Source: Candidatus Pacearchaeota archaeon
Lineage (GTDB): Archaea > Nanobdellota > Nanobdellia > Pacearchaeales > GW2011-AR1
Length of the DNA stretch: 7,704 nucleotides
Reading direction: 5' to 3'
Assembly: GCA_014728745.1 (NCBI GenBank)
Contig: WJLC01000058.1
Location: forward strand, 1 to 7,704
Part shown: piece after piece, positions 1 through 5,672 of the stretch
Numbering within the stretch: position 1 is the stretch's first letter
Layout: every line of letters starts with the position of its first letter
Notes under the pieces: generated by a model
Told to the model about the DNA's origin: nothing
The model's input: the letters and a program-made list of their open reading frames with translations, nothing else
Databases searched by the model: none
Program-made: the position numbers and the translations under genes

Positions 1-75
1 TTCCTCTTCTTCTCCATCTTGATTCTCATTCTCATTTTCACTTTCTTTTTGTTCTTGTTTTTGTTCTTGCTCTGC
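1..75 (-). repeat. Simple-sequence, pyrimidine-rich low-complexity DNA inside ppsA
   Basis: The plus strand is almost pure T/C here. ATTCTC is repeated in tandem at 22-33 with a partial third copy, and TTG alternates with TTC or TTT at 49-69. On the coding strand these give alternating N-E and Q-E/Q-K residues. Most units are multiples of three, so slippage would lengthen or shorten the tail without breaking the frame. Confidence 0.6.
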
Positions 76-507
76 TTCCTCAGGATGCTCTTTTTCATAC
101 TCTTTCTTTTCTTCTTCAATATCTTTCACAGCCTCATCAACATCTTTCACAATATTCTCATCCCCATCATTATCCTCATTATTCCCTTTCTCACTTTCCT
201 CTTTGCTATTTTGATTGTCTTTATTTTCTTTAACATTCTTCATACTTTCTTTTAATTTATCTGTATCTGGCTCGTATTTCTTAGTTCCGGGATTGAACTT
301 CATAGGTATTTTGATTTCTTTTTTGTCCTCATTTTGATTCTTCTCTTGTTTTTGTGATATTTGTTTATTTTCTTGGGAAGATTGATTTTGATTATCTTGT
401 GATTTTTGCTCCGGGTTATTTTGTTTGGATTCTTGTTCGGATAATTTGTTATTTTCTTTTTTATTATTTTCAGACGGCTGATATTGCCTAGGTTCTTTGT
501 CAGTGTC
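1..507 (-). other. Charged low-complexity C-terminal extension of PEP synthase
   Basis: This stretch encodes PpsA residues 763-931 and continues off the window. It has three visible parts. Residues about 763-825 are an N/Q/K/S-rich linker almost without hydrophobic residues. Residues 826-845 form a more ordered segment containing IPMKFNPGTKKYEP. From about 875 there is a likely amphipathic helix (IVKDVDEAVKDIEEEKKEYEKEHPEE), followed by E/Q/N repeats up to the edge. It has no resemblance to a known PpsA domain. It could be an intrinsically disordered tail, a tether for a partner, or a fusion to a downstream ORF after loss of the ppsA stop codon. The end of the protein is not visible. Confidence 0.85.
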
Positions 508-2793
508 TTTTACTATTTCAGCTTCTACTTCTGCAATGTGCTTTGCAATTTCCTCTGCCATGTCTGCATTAACACTTATGCTGTCAATCCCATTTTTAAC
601 AAGATGAGTAACCATTTCCTTTCTGCTTCCTGCCTGGCCACAGATGCTTGTCTCTACATTTGCTCTTTTGCATACTCTTATGACATAACCTAATTGATAA
701 AGTATTGCAGGGTGAAGCTCATTATACAGGTGTTGAACCTTTTCATTACCCCTATCAACAGCTAGCAAGTATTGGGTTAAGTCATTTGTTCCAAAAGAGA
801 TAAAGTCAATCCCTTCATCAACTAAATCCTTGATTATTTGAACTGCTGCTGGTGTTTCAACCATTACACCTACTCTTGCATCTTGAAAATTAATTTCTTT
901 CAGAGCCTGTTTTACTTTTTGCACTTCATCAACAGCTATTACTTGAGGAAGAAGTAACCCAACTGTTTTTCCTTGTTCTGAGATTCTTTTTAAGGCATTA
1001 AGCTCTGCTTTTAGAATTTTAGGGTGTTTTACACTGTATCTTATTCCATGAAGCCCAAGCATAGGGTTTGCTTCAACTTCTTTTGGAGCACCTTCTAAGT
1101 TTTGAAATTCATCTGTTCTAATATCTGAGGTTCTTACCCACAGCTCCTTAAAATGCTCTGCAATTTTGCTTATTCCTTTGAATATTATATTCTCATAATC
1201 TTTCATCTCATTTTTTGTTAAGAAGTATTCAGGATGCTTTCCAGATTCTGCTATTATCCCCTCTATTCTTGTTAACCCTACTTTTTCTATACCTGTTTTA
1301 GCAGCTCTTTCTGCAAAACTTGGTAAATCAACAATAACTTTGATTTTTGTTTTAGTCTCTGTTTTAACTTGAGCAATCTCTTTTTTCTCTGTTTCTGCTG
1401 TTTTTCCCTTGTAAATTTTTCCATCATACCCATCCATTGTTATTACTTCATTTTCCTTAAGCTTAGTTGTTGCATTATCTGTTCCAACAATGCAGGGTAT
1501 TCCCATTTCTCTTGAGACTATTGCTGCATGAGCAGTCAAACCACCTTCATCGGTGATTATCCCAGCAGATTTTTGCATTGTCACAACCATGTCTGGATTA
1601 GTCATTGTAGTCACTAGAATGTCTCCTTTTCTGATTTTATCTAAATCTTTTAAATCTTCTATCACTTTGACTTTTCCAGAAGCAATTCCTGGGGATGCTG
1701 CTAACCCCTCTAAGATTACTTCTCCTTCAATCTTTTTTCTCTCTTCTCCTTCAGTTATACGTTTGGCCATTGTTGTTATTGGCCTAGTCTGAACAACAAA
1801 TATCTCTGAGTTTTCAATTGCAAATTCAATATCCTGTGGTTTTTGATAATGCTTTTCTAAATCAAGAGCTATTTCTGCAAGCTTTTTAATCTCATGATTT
1901 TTCAAAACCTGTTGTTTAGCTTTTGATTCAGTTAGTTTAACTATTGATTTATCTCCGGAAGAATCTCTTGTTATAGCAAGTTTTTTATTCGCTACTTTTG
2001 TATCTTTTATTCCCATATCTTCTGTGACAATATATTTGTCTGGTGTTACTCTGCCTGAAACAATTCCTTCTCCAAGACCCCAGACTGCCTCAATTATAAC
2101 ATTCTCGTTTTTAAAAGAAGGGTCTTTTGAAAAAATAACTCCTGATTTATTTGCATCTACCATTTTTTGAACGATTACTGCAAGACTTGATTCAGAATGC
2201 TTGAACCCTTTTTTATATCTGTAATATGTTGCTCTTGGAGTAAATAGTGAAGCAAAGCATTTTTTTATTGAATCTAAAAGAGGGTTGTTTCCTTTGATAT
2301 TCAAGTAAGTGTCTTGCTGTCCTGCAAAGCTCGCATCTGCTAGATCTTCTGTTGTTGCAGATGAACGAACAGCCACAAAAATTGGTTCAGATGAAGTTTT
2401 AATTATATCTAAAGCAGTGCCTTTTTCCATATCAAATCCTGAGGTGTCTAGATTTTCATAAGCATCAAGAATTTCCTCTTTCATATCTTTAGGAAATTTT
2501 GAATCTGTAATCAATGCCCTTATGTTTTGTGTTATTTCATTAAGCTGTTTTGTATTATCGTAATCAATTCTTTCTAAAAGCTCTGCTATCTTTTCATTTA
2601 ATCCTGCTTCTTTAATAAAATAATCATATGCCTGAGCTGTCACAACAAAACCAGGGGGCACAGGAACACCTGTATTGTACATCTCTCCTAAATTAGCTCC
2701 TTTTCCTCCAGCAACATTTCCAGAATCCTTTCCTAAGTCAGAGAACCATTTAATCCATTTCTCTTTGTGTTTAACCTCTTTTGGGATAGCCAT
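1..2793 (-). CDS. ppsA: Phosphoenolpyruvate synthase, C-terminus running off the left edge
   Basis: PEP synthase (pyruvate, water dikinase) converts pyruvate + ATP + water to PEP + AMP + phosphate in the cytosol, feeding gluconeogenesis; in some archaea it may also run toward pyruvate. There are 931 codons without a stop. The N-terminal ATP-binding domain (about residues 5-340) has GGKGANLGEM at 29-38, AVRSSATTEDL with R143, and QTRP ending near 338. The phosphohistidine domain has GGLTAHAAIVSREMGIP with the swivelling catalytic His at 422. The PEP/pyruvate TIM-barrel domain (about 470-760) has GLTRIEG near 506-512, FGTND at 667-671 and CGQAGS with acid/base Cys718. The usual family match ends near residue 762, the normal full length, but the frame stays open for at least 169 more residues rich in E, K, N and Q. 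The ATG at 2793 is chosen because the kinase domain begins right after it and an A/T box lies 28 nt upstream. Catalytic residues are intact, so the core should be active. Confidence 0.96.
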   Translation of the reverse strand, partial: MAIPKEVKHKEKWIKWFSDLGKDSGNVAGGKGANLGEMYNTGVPVPPGFVVTAQAYDYFIKEAGLNEKIAELLERIDYDNTKQLNEITQNIRALITDSKFPKDMKEEILDAYENLDTSGFDMEKGTALDIIKTSSEPIFVAVRSSATTEDLADASFAGQQDTYLNIKGNNPLLDSIKKCFASLFTPRATYYRYKKGFKHSESSLAVIVQKMVDANKSGVIFSKDPSFKNENVIIEAVWGLGEGIVSGRVTPDKYIVTEDMGIKDTKVANKKLAITRDSSGDKSIVKLTESKAKQQVLKNHEIKKLAEIALDLEKHYQKPQDIEFAIENSEIFVVQTRPITTMAKRITEGEERKKIEGEVILEGLAASPGIASGKVKVIEDLKDLDKIRKGDILVTTMTNPDMVVTMQKSAGIITDEGGLTAHAAIVSREMGIPCIVGTDNATTKLKENEVITMDGYDGKIYKGKTAETEKKEIAQVKTETKTKIKVIVDLPSFAERAAKTGIEKVGLTRIEGIIAESGKHPEYFLTKNEMKDYENIIFKGISKIAEHFKELWVRTSDIRTDEFQNLEGAPKEVEANPMLGLHGIRYSVKHPKILKAELNALKRISEQGKTVGLLLPQVIAVDEVQKVKQALKEINFQDARVGVMVETPAAVQIIKDLVDEGIDFISFGTNDLTQYLLAVDRGNEKVQHLYNELHPAILYQLGYVIRVCKRANVETSICGQAGSRKEMVTHLVKNGIDSISVNADMAEEIAKHIAEVEAEIVKDTDKEPRQYQPSENNKKENNKLSEQESKQNNPEQKSQDNQNQSSQENKQISQKQEKNQNEDKKEIKIPMKFNPGTKKYEPDTDKLKESMKNVKENKDNQNSKEESEKGNNEDNDGDENIVKDVDEAVKDIEEEKKEYEKEHPEEAEQEQKQEQKESENENENQDGEEEE

Positions 2794-2814
2794 TAAAAGA
2801 AAAATAATTTAGAC

Positions 2815-2827
2815 TTAATAAATATTA
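2815..2827 (-). promoter_or_regulatory. Probable TATA box for ppsA
   Basis: On the minus strand the sequence TAATATTTATTAA is centred 28 nt upstream of the ppsA ATG. That is the spacing expected for an archaeal box A driving a leaderless or near-leaderless transcript. No Shine-Dalgarno-like GGTG or GGAGG is present between it and the start, which fits leaderless translation. ppsA could therefore be transcribed on its own as well as by read-through from the ferredoxin gene. Confidence 0.5.
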
Positions 2828-2849
2828 TGCTCATTTTTTCACTCTTTTT

Positions 2850-2860
2850 GTTTTCAAAAC
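2850..2860. promoter_or_regulatory. Small palindrome upstream of the ppsA promoter
   Basis: GTTTTCAAAAC is a perfect 5+1+5 inverted repeat about 23 nt upstream of the proposed ppsA TATA box. On the minus strand it is flanked by two AGTGAAA words about 25 nt apart. The position would suit a regulator binding site, but such AT-rich palindromes arise often by chance in this composition. Confidence 0.2.
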
Positions 2861-2884
2861 CTTTCACTGTTTAGTCTTTTTTAT

Positions 2885-3058
2885 TTACTTGCTGATTGCA
2901 TCTACTGGGCATAAATCAATTGCTTCATCAACACATTTTTCATTTGTTTTTGCCTCTTTTTTTACCTGGGCTTTTCCATCTTTCATTTCAAAGACAGTAG
3001 AGCATATTGAAGCACATTGCCCACATCCAATGCATTTGCTTTTGTTTACCTTAACCAT
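2885..3058 (-). CDS. Small single-cluster [4Fe-4S] ferredoxin, 57 residues
   Basis: This is a soluble electron carrier, in archaea typically the partner of pyruvate and other 2-oxoacid oxidoreductases. The protein starts MVKVNKSKCIGCGQCASIC and ends ICP-type as DLCPVDAISK. Cysteines lie at 9, 12, 15, 19, 42 and 50. By comparison with Thermotoga maritima ferredoxin (ligands 10, 13, 16, 51; disulfide 20-43), C9, C12, C15 and C50 should bind one [4Fe-4S] cluster and C19 with C42 could form a disulfide. The spacing is identical, shifted by one residue. The Pro that often follows the fourth Cys is Ser here, which also argues against a second cluster. The ATG at 3058 is 23-32 nt from an A/T box. 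The stop is 91 nt upstream of the ppsA start on the same strand, so the two may be co-transcribed. Confidence 0.93.
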   Translation of the reverse strand: MVKVNKSKCIGCGQCASICSTVFEMKDGKAQVKKEAKTNEKCVDEAIDLCPVDAISK

Positions 3059-3079
3059 AGTTTGAGGTATGCAGACAAC

Positions 3080-3089
3080 TTTAAAAATA
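3080..3089. promoter_or_regulatory. TATA-like box shared by two divergent genes
   Basis: The 50-bp gap between the ferredoxin start (3058) and the membrane-protein start (3109) holds a single A/T run. It reads TTTAAAAATA on the plus strand and TATTTTTAAA on the minus strand. Its centre is about 24 nt from the plus ATG and about 27 nt from the minus ATG, so it sits at box-A distance for leaderless transcription in both directions. No other comparable A/T box and no Shine-Dalgarno sequence is seen in the gap. Transcription in both directions from it is inference. Confidence 0.55.
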
Positions 3090-3108
3090 CTCTGTTCTTA
3101 TTTATTAC

Positions 3109-4032
3109 ATGGGTTTTATAAGAAGTATCTTGGTCACACTCATTAGTGTTTTGCTATTTTTAACACTTCTTTCAACAAATACCTTTTTCACATTTACTAA
3201 TTCCTTAGAGTATGAAACACTTGAACCTGAATTAACTAGTGCAGTTACAGAAATTGTTAATGATAGTATTGATTTAAGTGTATTAGATGATAATCTTCCA
3301 GCAGTGGCTGTTTATTGCAATCAGCCAGGGGTTAGTGAAATATCTCTTTCTAGAATATCAGACCAAATACAAGAGATTCAAGAAAACCAGGATATGGAGG
3401 TGATTAATAATTCAGAATCAGACCAAATACCAGGAGAAAATCTTTCCTCAGATATAGAGGAATACGGGTTTTCTGACTATGTAATACCCTGCAATATGAT
3501 TACTCAGGGAAGCACTGAAATTATTTCTTATTTGGTGTCTAAGAAAATTGAGGGCCAGTATTACAAGGAATATGATTGTGAGTTCTGGGATTGTGTATCT
3601 ACTAGTGAGATACCTTTCTTTTTGATTTCTCAAAAGGCGAGGGATTACTGGAAGGGCTGGTTTTATTGGGCAGTATTGGCTTCAATTGTATTGGCAATTA
3701 TTTTATTTGTTTTCATAGAGGTTAAATCCAGCGGGCCTTTTTTTATTGGGGGCTTGCTTATTATTGCTTCACTGCCTTTTTTAGGAATGGGCTGGCTTTT
3801 GACACTTGTTTCTGGGTGGACTTATGCTAGAATTCTCACATTATTTTTTACTAAGTCTTTTGTCACTTTTTTAATAAGTTTTACCATAGGAATTGTTTTC
3901 ATACTTATTGGAATTGTTCTAAAGTTCTTGGATATAGGAAATAAAATCTCTGGATGGTTTAATATAGGAAAATCTAGCAAGCCTAGCAAATCTGAGAAAC
4001 CTGAAAAATCTTCTAAATCTCCTAAATCTTAA
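3109..4032 (+). CDS. Four-helix membrane protein with cysteine-containing external domain; function unknown
   Basis: I do not recognise this 307-residue protein. A hydrophobic N-terminal segment (about 5-31) looks like a signal anchor. Residues about 35-180 are hydrophilic and acidic, with cysteines at 70, 128, 157 and 162 (the last two in YDCEFWDC), and should be outside the cell, where two disulfides are possible. Three further hydrophobic helices follow at about 184-206, 208-236 and 247-275. The tail (about 280-307) is rich in Ser, Lys and Pro. The predicted topology is N-in/C-in, which places the basic tail in the cytoplasm as expected. An aromatic stretch, ARDYWKGWFYW, precedes helix 2. 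The ATG at 3109 is supported by the A/T box 20-29 nt upstream. It is transcribed away from ferredoxin-ppsA, and the gap of 84 nt to the next gene does not require an operon. Real coding is supported by the topology and balanced composition. Confidence 0.88.
   Translation: MGFIRSILVTLISVLLFLTLLSTNTFFTFTNSLEYETLEPELTSAVTEIVNDSIDLSVLDDNLPAVAVYCNQPGVSEISLSRISDQIQEIQENQDMEVINNSESDQIPGENLSSDIEEYGFSDYVIPCNMITQGSTEIISYLVSKKIEGQYYKEYDCEFWDCVSTSEIPFFLISQKARDYWKGWFYWAVLASIVLAIILFVFIEVKSSGPFFIGGLLIIASLPFLGMGWLLTLVSGWTYARILTLFFTKSFVTFLISFTIGIVFILIGIVLKFLDIGNKISGWFNIGKSSKPSKSEKPEKSSKSPKS
3357..3430 (+). repeat. 14-bp direct repeat exactly 20 codons apart in the membrane-protein gene
   Basis: ATCAGACCAAATAC occurs at 3357-3370 and again at 3417-3430, exactly 60 nt apart and in the same frame. 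It encodes SDQI at residues 84-87 and 104-107 within the acidic, Q/N/S-rich part of the external domain. It suggests a small in-frame duplication whose remainder has diverged. Confidence 0.6.
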
Positions 4033-4059
4033 AAACCGGAAAATCCTGAAAAATATTAG
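4033..4059 (+). other. In-frame continuation of the Lys/Pro/Glu tail past the stop codon
   Basis: Directly after the TAA of the membrane-protein gene, the same frame reads KPENPEKY and then TAG. This matches the composition of the tail just before the stop (KSEKPEKSSKSPKS). The simplest reading is that the tail was once longer and was shortened by a recent stop mutation. Translational read-through is possible but there is no direct sign of it. Confidence 0.45.
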
Positions 4060-4096
4060 GTCTGAAAAGGCAAATTAAGAAAACAATTAAACCCTG

Positions 4097-4110
4097 ATTT
4101 TTATTATATT
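4097..4110 (+). promoter_or_regulatory. A/T-rich element between membrane protein and thiolase genes
   Basis: The run GATTTTTATTATATT has two possible roles. The T5 tract could help terminate the upstream gene, as archaeal terminators are often simple T-runs. The TTATTATATT part resembles a TATA box, but it lies only about 7-16 nt before the ATG at 4117, too close for a standard leaderless start there. The next in-frame ATG (4201) would cut off the first strand of the PP-loop fold, so the start was not moved. Confidence 0.3.
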
Positions 4111-4116
4111 CTTAGA

Positions 4117-5061
4117 ATGAACAAATCAAAAAAAAGAAATTCAAAAAAATTAGAAAAAAATCTCAAGCAAGAAAAAGAAAGAGCAGAAAAAGCCGCAGTT
4201 ATGCTTTCAGGAGGTCTTGATAGTAGATTAGTTGCAAAAATAATGCAAGAACAGGGATTTGATATTATTGCATTGCATTTTAAATTACCTTTTAGCAAAG
4301 ATGAAACAAAAAGCATAAAAGAATTTTGCAAAAAACATAATCTTAAATTAAAGATTTTTGATTATTCAAAAGGCAAATTATTTAATCAATATTTAGAAAT
4401 GCTTAAAAATCCTAAGCATGGAAGAGGAGCAGGAGTCAATCCATGCATTGACTGTAGACTTTTTATGGTCAAAAAGGCAAAAGAATTCTTAGATAAAAAA
4501 GAAATAAAGTTTTTGGTTACAGGAGAAGTATTAGGCCAAAGACCAATGTCTCAACATAAAAAAGGGTTAGATATTGTAGCAGAAAAATCAGGTTTAGGAA
4601 AGAGGCTTATTAGACCCTTGATTGAGCAGGGAATCAGAGGAAGAAGCAGGCAAAAACAAATGAAAATGGCAGAAAAGTTTGGGATTAATTATCCTAATCC
4701 TGCTGGTGGATGCCTTCTCTGTGAAAAGTTTTTGAAAGATAAATTTGAGTTTTTATTTAAGAGAGGTTTGAAACAAGAAGAGTTGAATTTAATAAATATT
4801 GGAAGGCATTTTTCAGTTGATAATGCCTGGGTTATTCTTGGAAGAGATAAAAAAGAGAATGATTTAATAGAGGATTTTGCAAAAGCAAACAATTATGAAA
4901 GCCATTTGGTTTTTCCTGAGAAAGGAGTAATGGGTCCTACAGGTATAATATTAGGCAAAACTAATCCAAAAATTAAAGACAAGGTTAAAAACATAGTAAA
5001 TGCTTATTCAAAAGCAGGCTCAATTAAGCAAAGAAAACAATTTGAGAAATATAAATTATAA
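4117..5061 (+). CDS. PP-loop ATP-dependent tRNA thiolase-like protein (MnmA/ThiI-related)
   Basis: This is an ATP-pyrophosphatase-fold protein that probably adenylates a tRNA uridine or cytidine for sulfur insertion in the cytosol; the exact nucleotide is unknown. Residues 1-25 are a Lys/Arg-rich tail. The PP-loop SGGLDS is at 31-36, followed by a Rossmann-like core. NPCIDC (C110, C113), GEVLGQRPMSQ (136-146), GRSRQ (175-179) and PAGGCLLC (C199, C202) are family signatures. From about 220 to 285 (with LGRDKKENDLIEDF) the sequence resembles the NFACT-R/DUF814 RNA-binding domain, which supports an RNA substrate. CxxC plus a distant Cys beside a PP-loop is the arrangement that binds [4Fe-4S] in TtcA- and TtuA-type thiolases, so an iron-sulfur enzyme is plausible. 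Family members as I recall them have Thr where C202 is. The start at 4117 precedes the fold by 25 residues. The next gene begins 2 nt after its stop, so they are surely co-transcribed. Confidence 0.85.
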   Translation: MNKSKKRNSKKLEKNLKQEKERAEKAAVMLSGGLDSRLVAKIMQEQGFDIIALHFKLPFSKDETKSIKEFCKKHNLKLKIFDYSKGKLFNQYLEMLKNPKHGRGAGVNPCIDCRLFMVKKAKEFLDKKEIKFLVTGEVLGQRPMSQHKKGLDIVAEKSGLGKRLIRPLIEQGIRGRSRQKQMKMAEKFGINYPNPAGGCLLCEKFLKDKFEFLFKRGLKQEELNLINIGRHFSVDNAWVILGRDKKENDLIEDFAKANNYESHLVFPEKGVMGPTGIILGKTNPKIKDKVKNIVNAYSKAGSIKQRKQFEKYKL

Positions 5062-5063
5062 AA

Positions 5064-5672
5064 ATGGCAAAAGCAAAACCAAAAACCAAGAAATCTAAGA
5101 AAAAAACTAGAAAATCAAAACCAAATTATGTTTATGAATTCACAAACAAGAGAAAGTTAACTAAATCTGAGTTTTTAAAATGGTTTCAGAAAAAATTTCT
5201 TTATATAATGAGAAAATTTAATATGGTTGGTAAAAATGAGGTTGTTGGGTATAAAAAAGCTAATGATTTCAGAACAGTTGTTTTAGAAGATTTATTGAAA
5301 ATGTTTGCTGAAAAATCTCCTGTTGAAATTAAAAATTGCAAATACTCTAATATGAACAAAAAGAAAGTAGATAAGTTTGCTGTTTCTGATACAAGTGATG
5401 TTATAACTAATTCAGTGATTAAAATAATCATCAAAAAGAAAGTTATGGGTTTAGAGGACTTAAAGCCAGTTAATCAAAAAAAGAAAATAATAAGACCTCT
5501 TTATTTGTTTTTAGACAAGGAAGTGAAATTGTATGCTAAACTTAAGAAACTAAAGTATAAGAAATTAAGAAAAGCAAAAAAAGATAAAATAACTGGGTTT
5601 ATTGAAGATTTAGAGAAAAAGCATCCAGAATTAAAACATTCAGTAGTTAAGACTTATTTAGATTTATTTTAG
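5064..5672 (+). CDS. Degenerate Ncs6/TtuA-like tRNA thiolation paralogue (predicted pseudoenzyme)
   Basis: This 202-residue protein aligns along its length, by eye, with archaeal TtuA/Ncs6 thiolases but lacks their active site. Residues 1-20 are almost all Lys/Arg/Ser/Pro. Residues about 35-82 match the N-terminal helix and first strand, and where TtuA has SGGKDS this protein has KKANDF (64-69), keeping only the Asp. Residues 101-135 match the segment around the catalytic GHNLDD, here SDTSDV (108-113). Residues 140-165 (IIRPLYLFLDKEVKLYA) and 178-200 (FIEDLEKKHPELKHSVV) match the conserved C-terminal region. The gap between the two motifs is about 40 residues instead of about 100. Only one Cys (92) remains, so the CxxC zinc and iron-sulfur sites are gone. 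The start is 2 nt after the upstream stop, implying coupled expression. Intact frame and normal codon use argue for a functional protein, perhaps an Ncs2-like structural partner. TilS-type origin is less likely. Confidence 0.72.
   Translation: MAKAKPKTKKSKKKTRKSKPNYVYEFTNKRKLTKSEFLKWFQKKFLYIMRKFNMVGKNEVVGYKKANDFRTVVLEDLLKMFAEKSPVEIKNCKYSNMNKKKVDKFAVSDTSDVITNSVIKIIIKKKVMGLEDLKPVNQKKKIIRPLYLFLDKEVKLYAKLKKLKYKKLRKAKKDKITGFIEDLEKKHPELKHSVVKTYLDLF

Noticed and set aside
19..255. Plus-strand ORF giving a very hydrophobic F/L/I-rich 78-residue peptide
   Set aside because: It is the complement of the E/K/N/Q-rich ppsA tail; pyrimidine-rich antisense of such coding DNA always reads as F/L/I and looks like a false membrane protein.
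484..693. Plus-strand ORF of 69 codons
   Set aside because: Antisense to the well-conserved C-terminal part of ppsA, including the CGQAGS active-site region.
1553..1792. Plus-strand ORF of 79 codons
   Set aside because: Antisense to ppsA between the phosphohistidine and ATP-binding domains; no features of its own.
2793..2834. 13-codon upstream ORF on the minus strand ending TAATG at the ppsA start
   Set aside because: It overlaps the proposed TATA box, so it would not be on a leaderless ppsA transcript; its peptide is low-complexity F/I/K and probably chance.
2831..2855. Plus-strand T-runs between ppsA and ferredoxin as a terminator
   Set aside because: There is no plus-strand gene upstream for them to terminate; they are on the template side of the minus-strand genes.
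3448..3633. Minus-strand ORF inside the membrane-protein gene
   Set aside because: Shadow of the better supported plus-strand gene, which has a coherent topology and upstream A/T box. The minus ORFs at 4104-4331, 4689-4892 and 5201-5434 were rejected for the same reason.
4117..5061. Annotating the PP-loop protein as MnmA, QueC or ThiI outright
   Set aside because: It shares the PP-loop and cysteine logic, but has an NFACT-R-like C-terminus, no visible THUMP domain, and GEVLGQRPMSQ and GRSRQ signatures of a related but separate family; the modified nucleotide cannot be read from sequence.
5064..5672. Calling the 202-residue gene a plain pseudogene
   Set aside because: The frame is uninterrupted, tightly spaced after its neighbour, and the C-terminal signature is well kept; loss is confined to catalytic and metal sites, which fits a maintained non-catalytic protein better.
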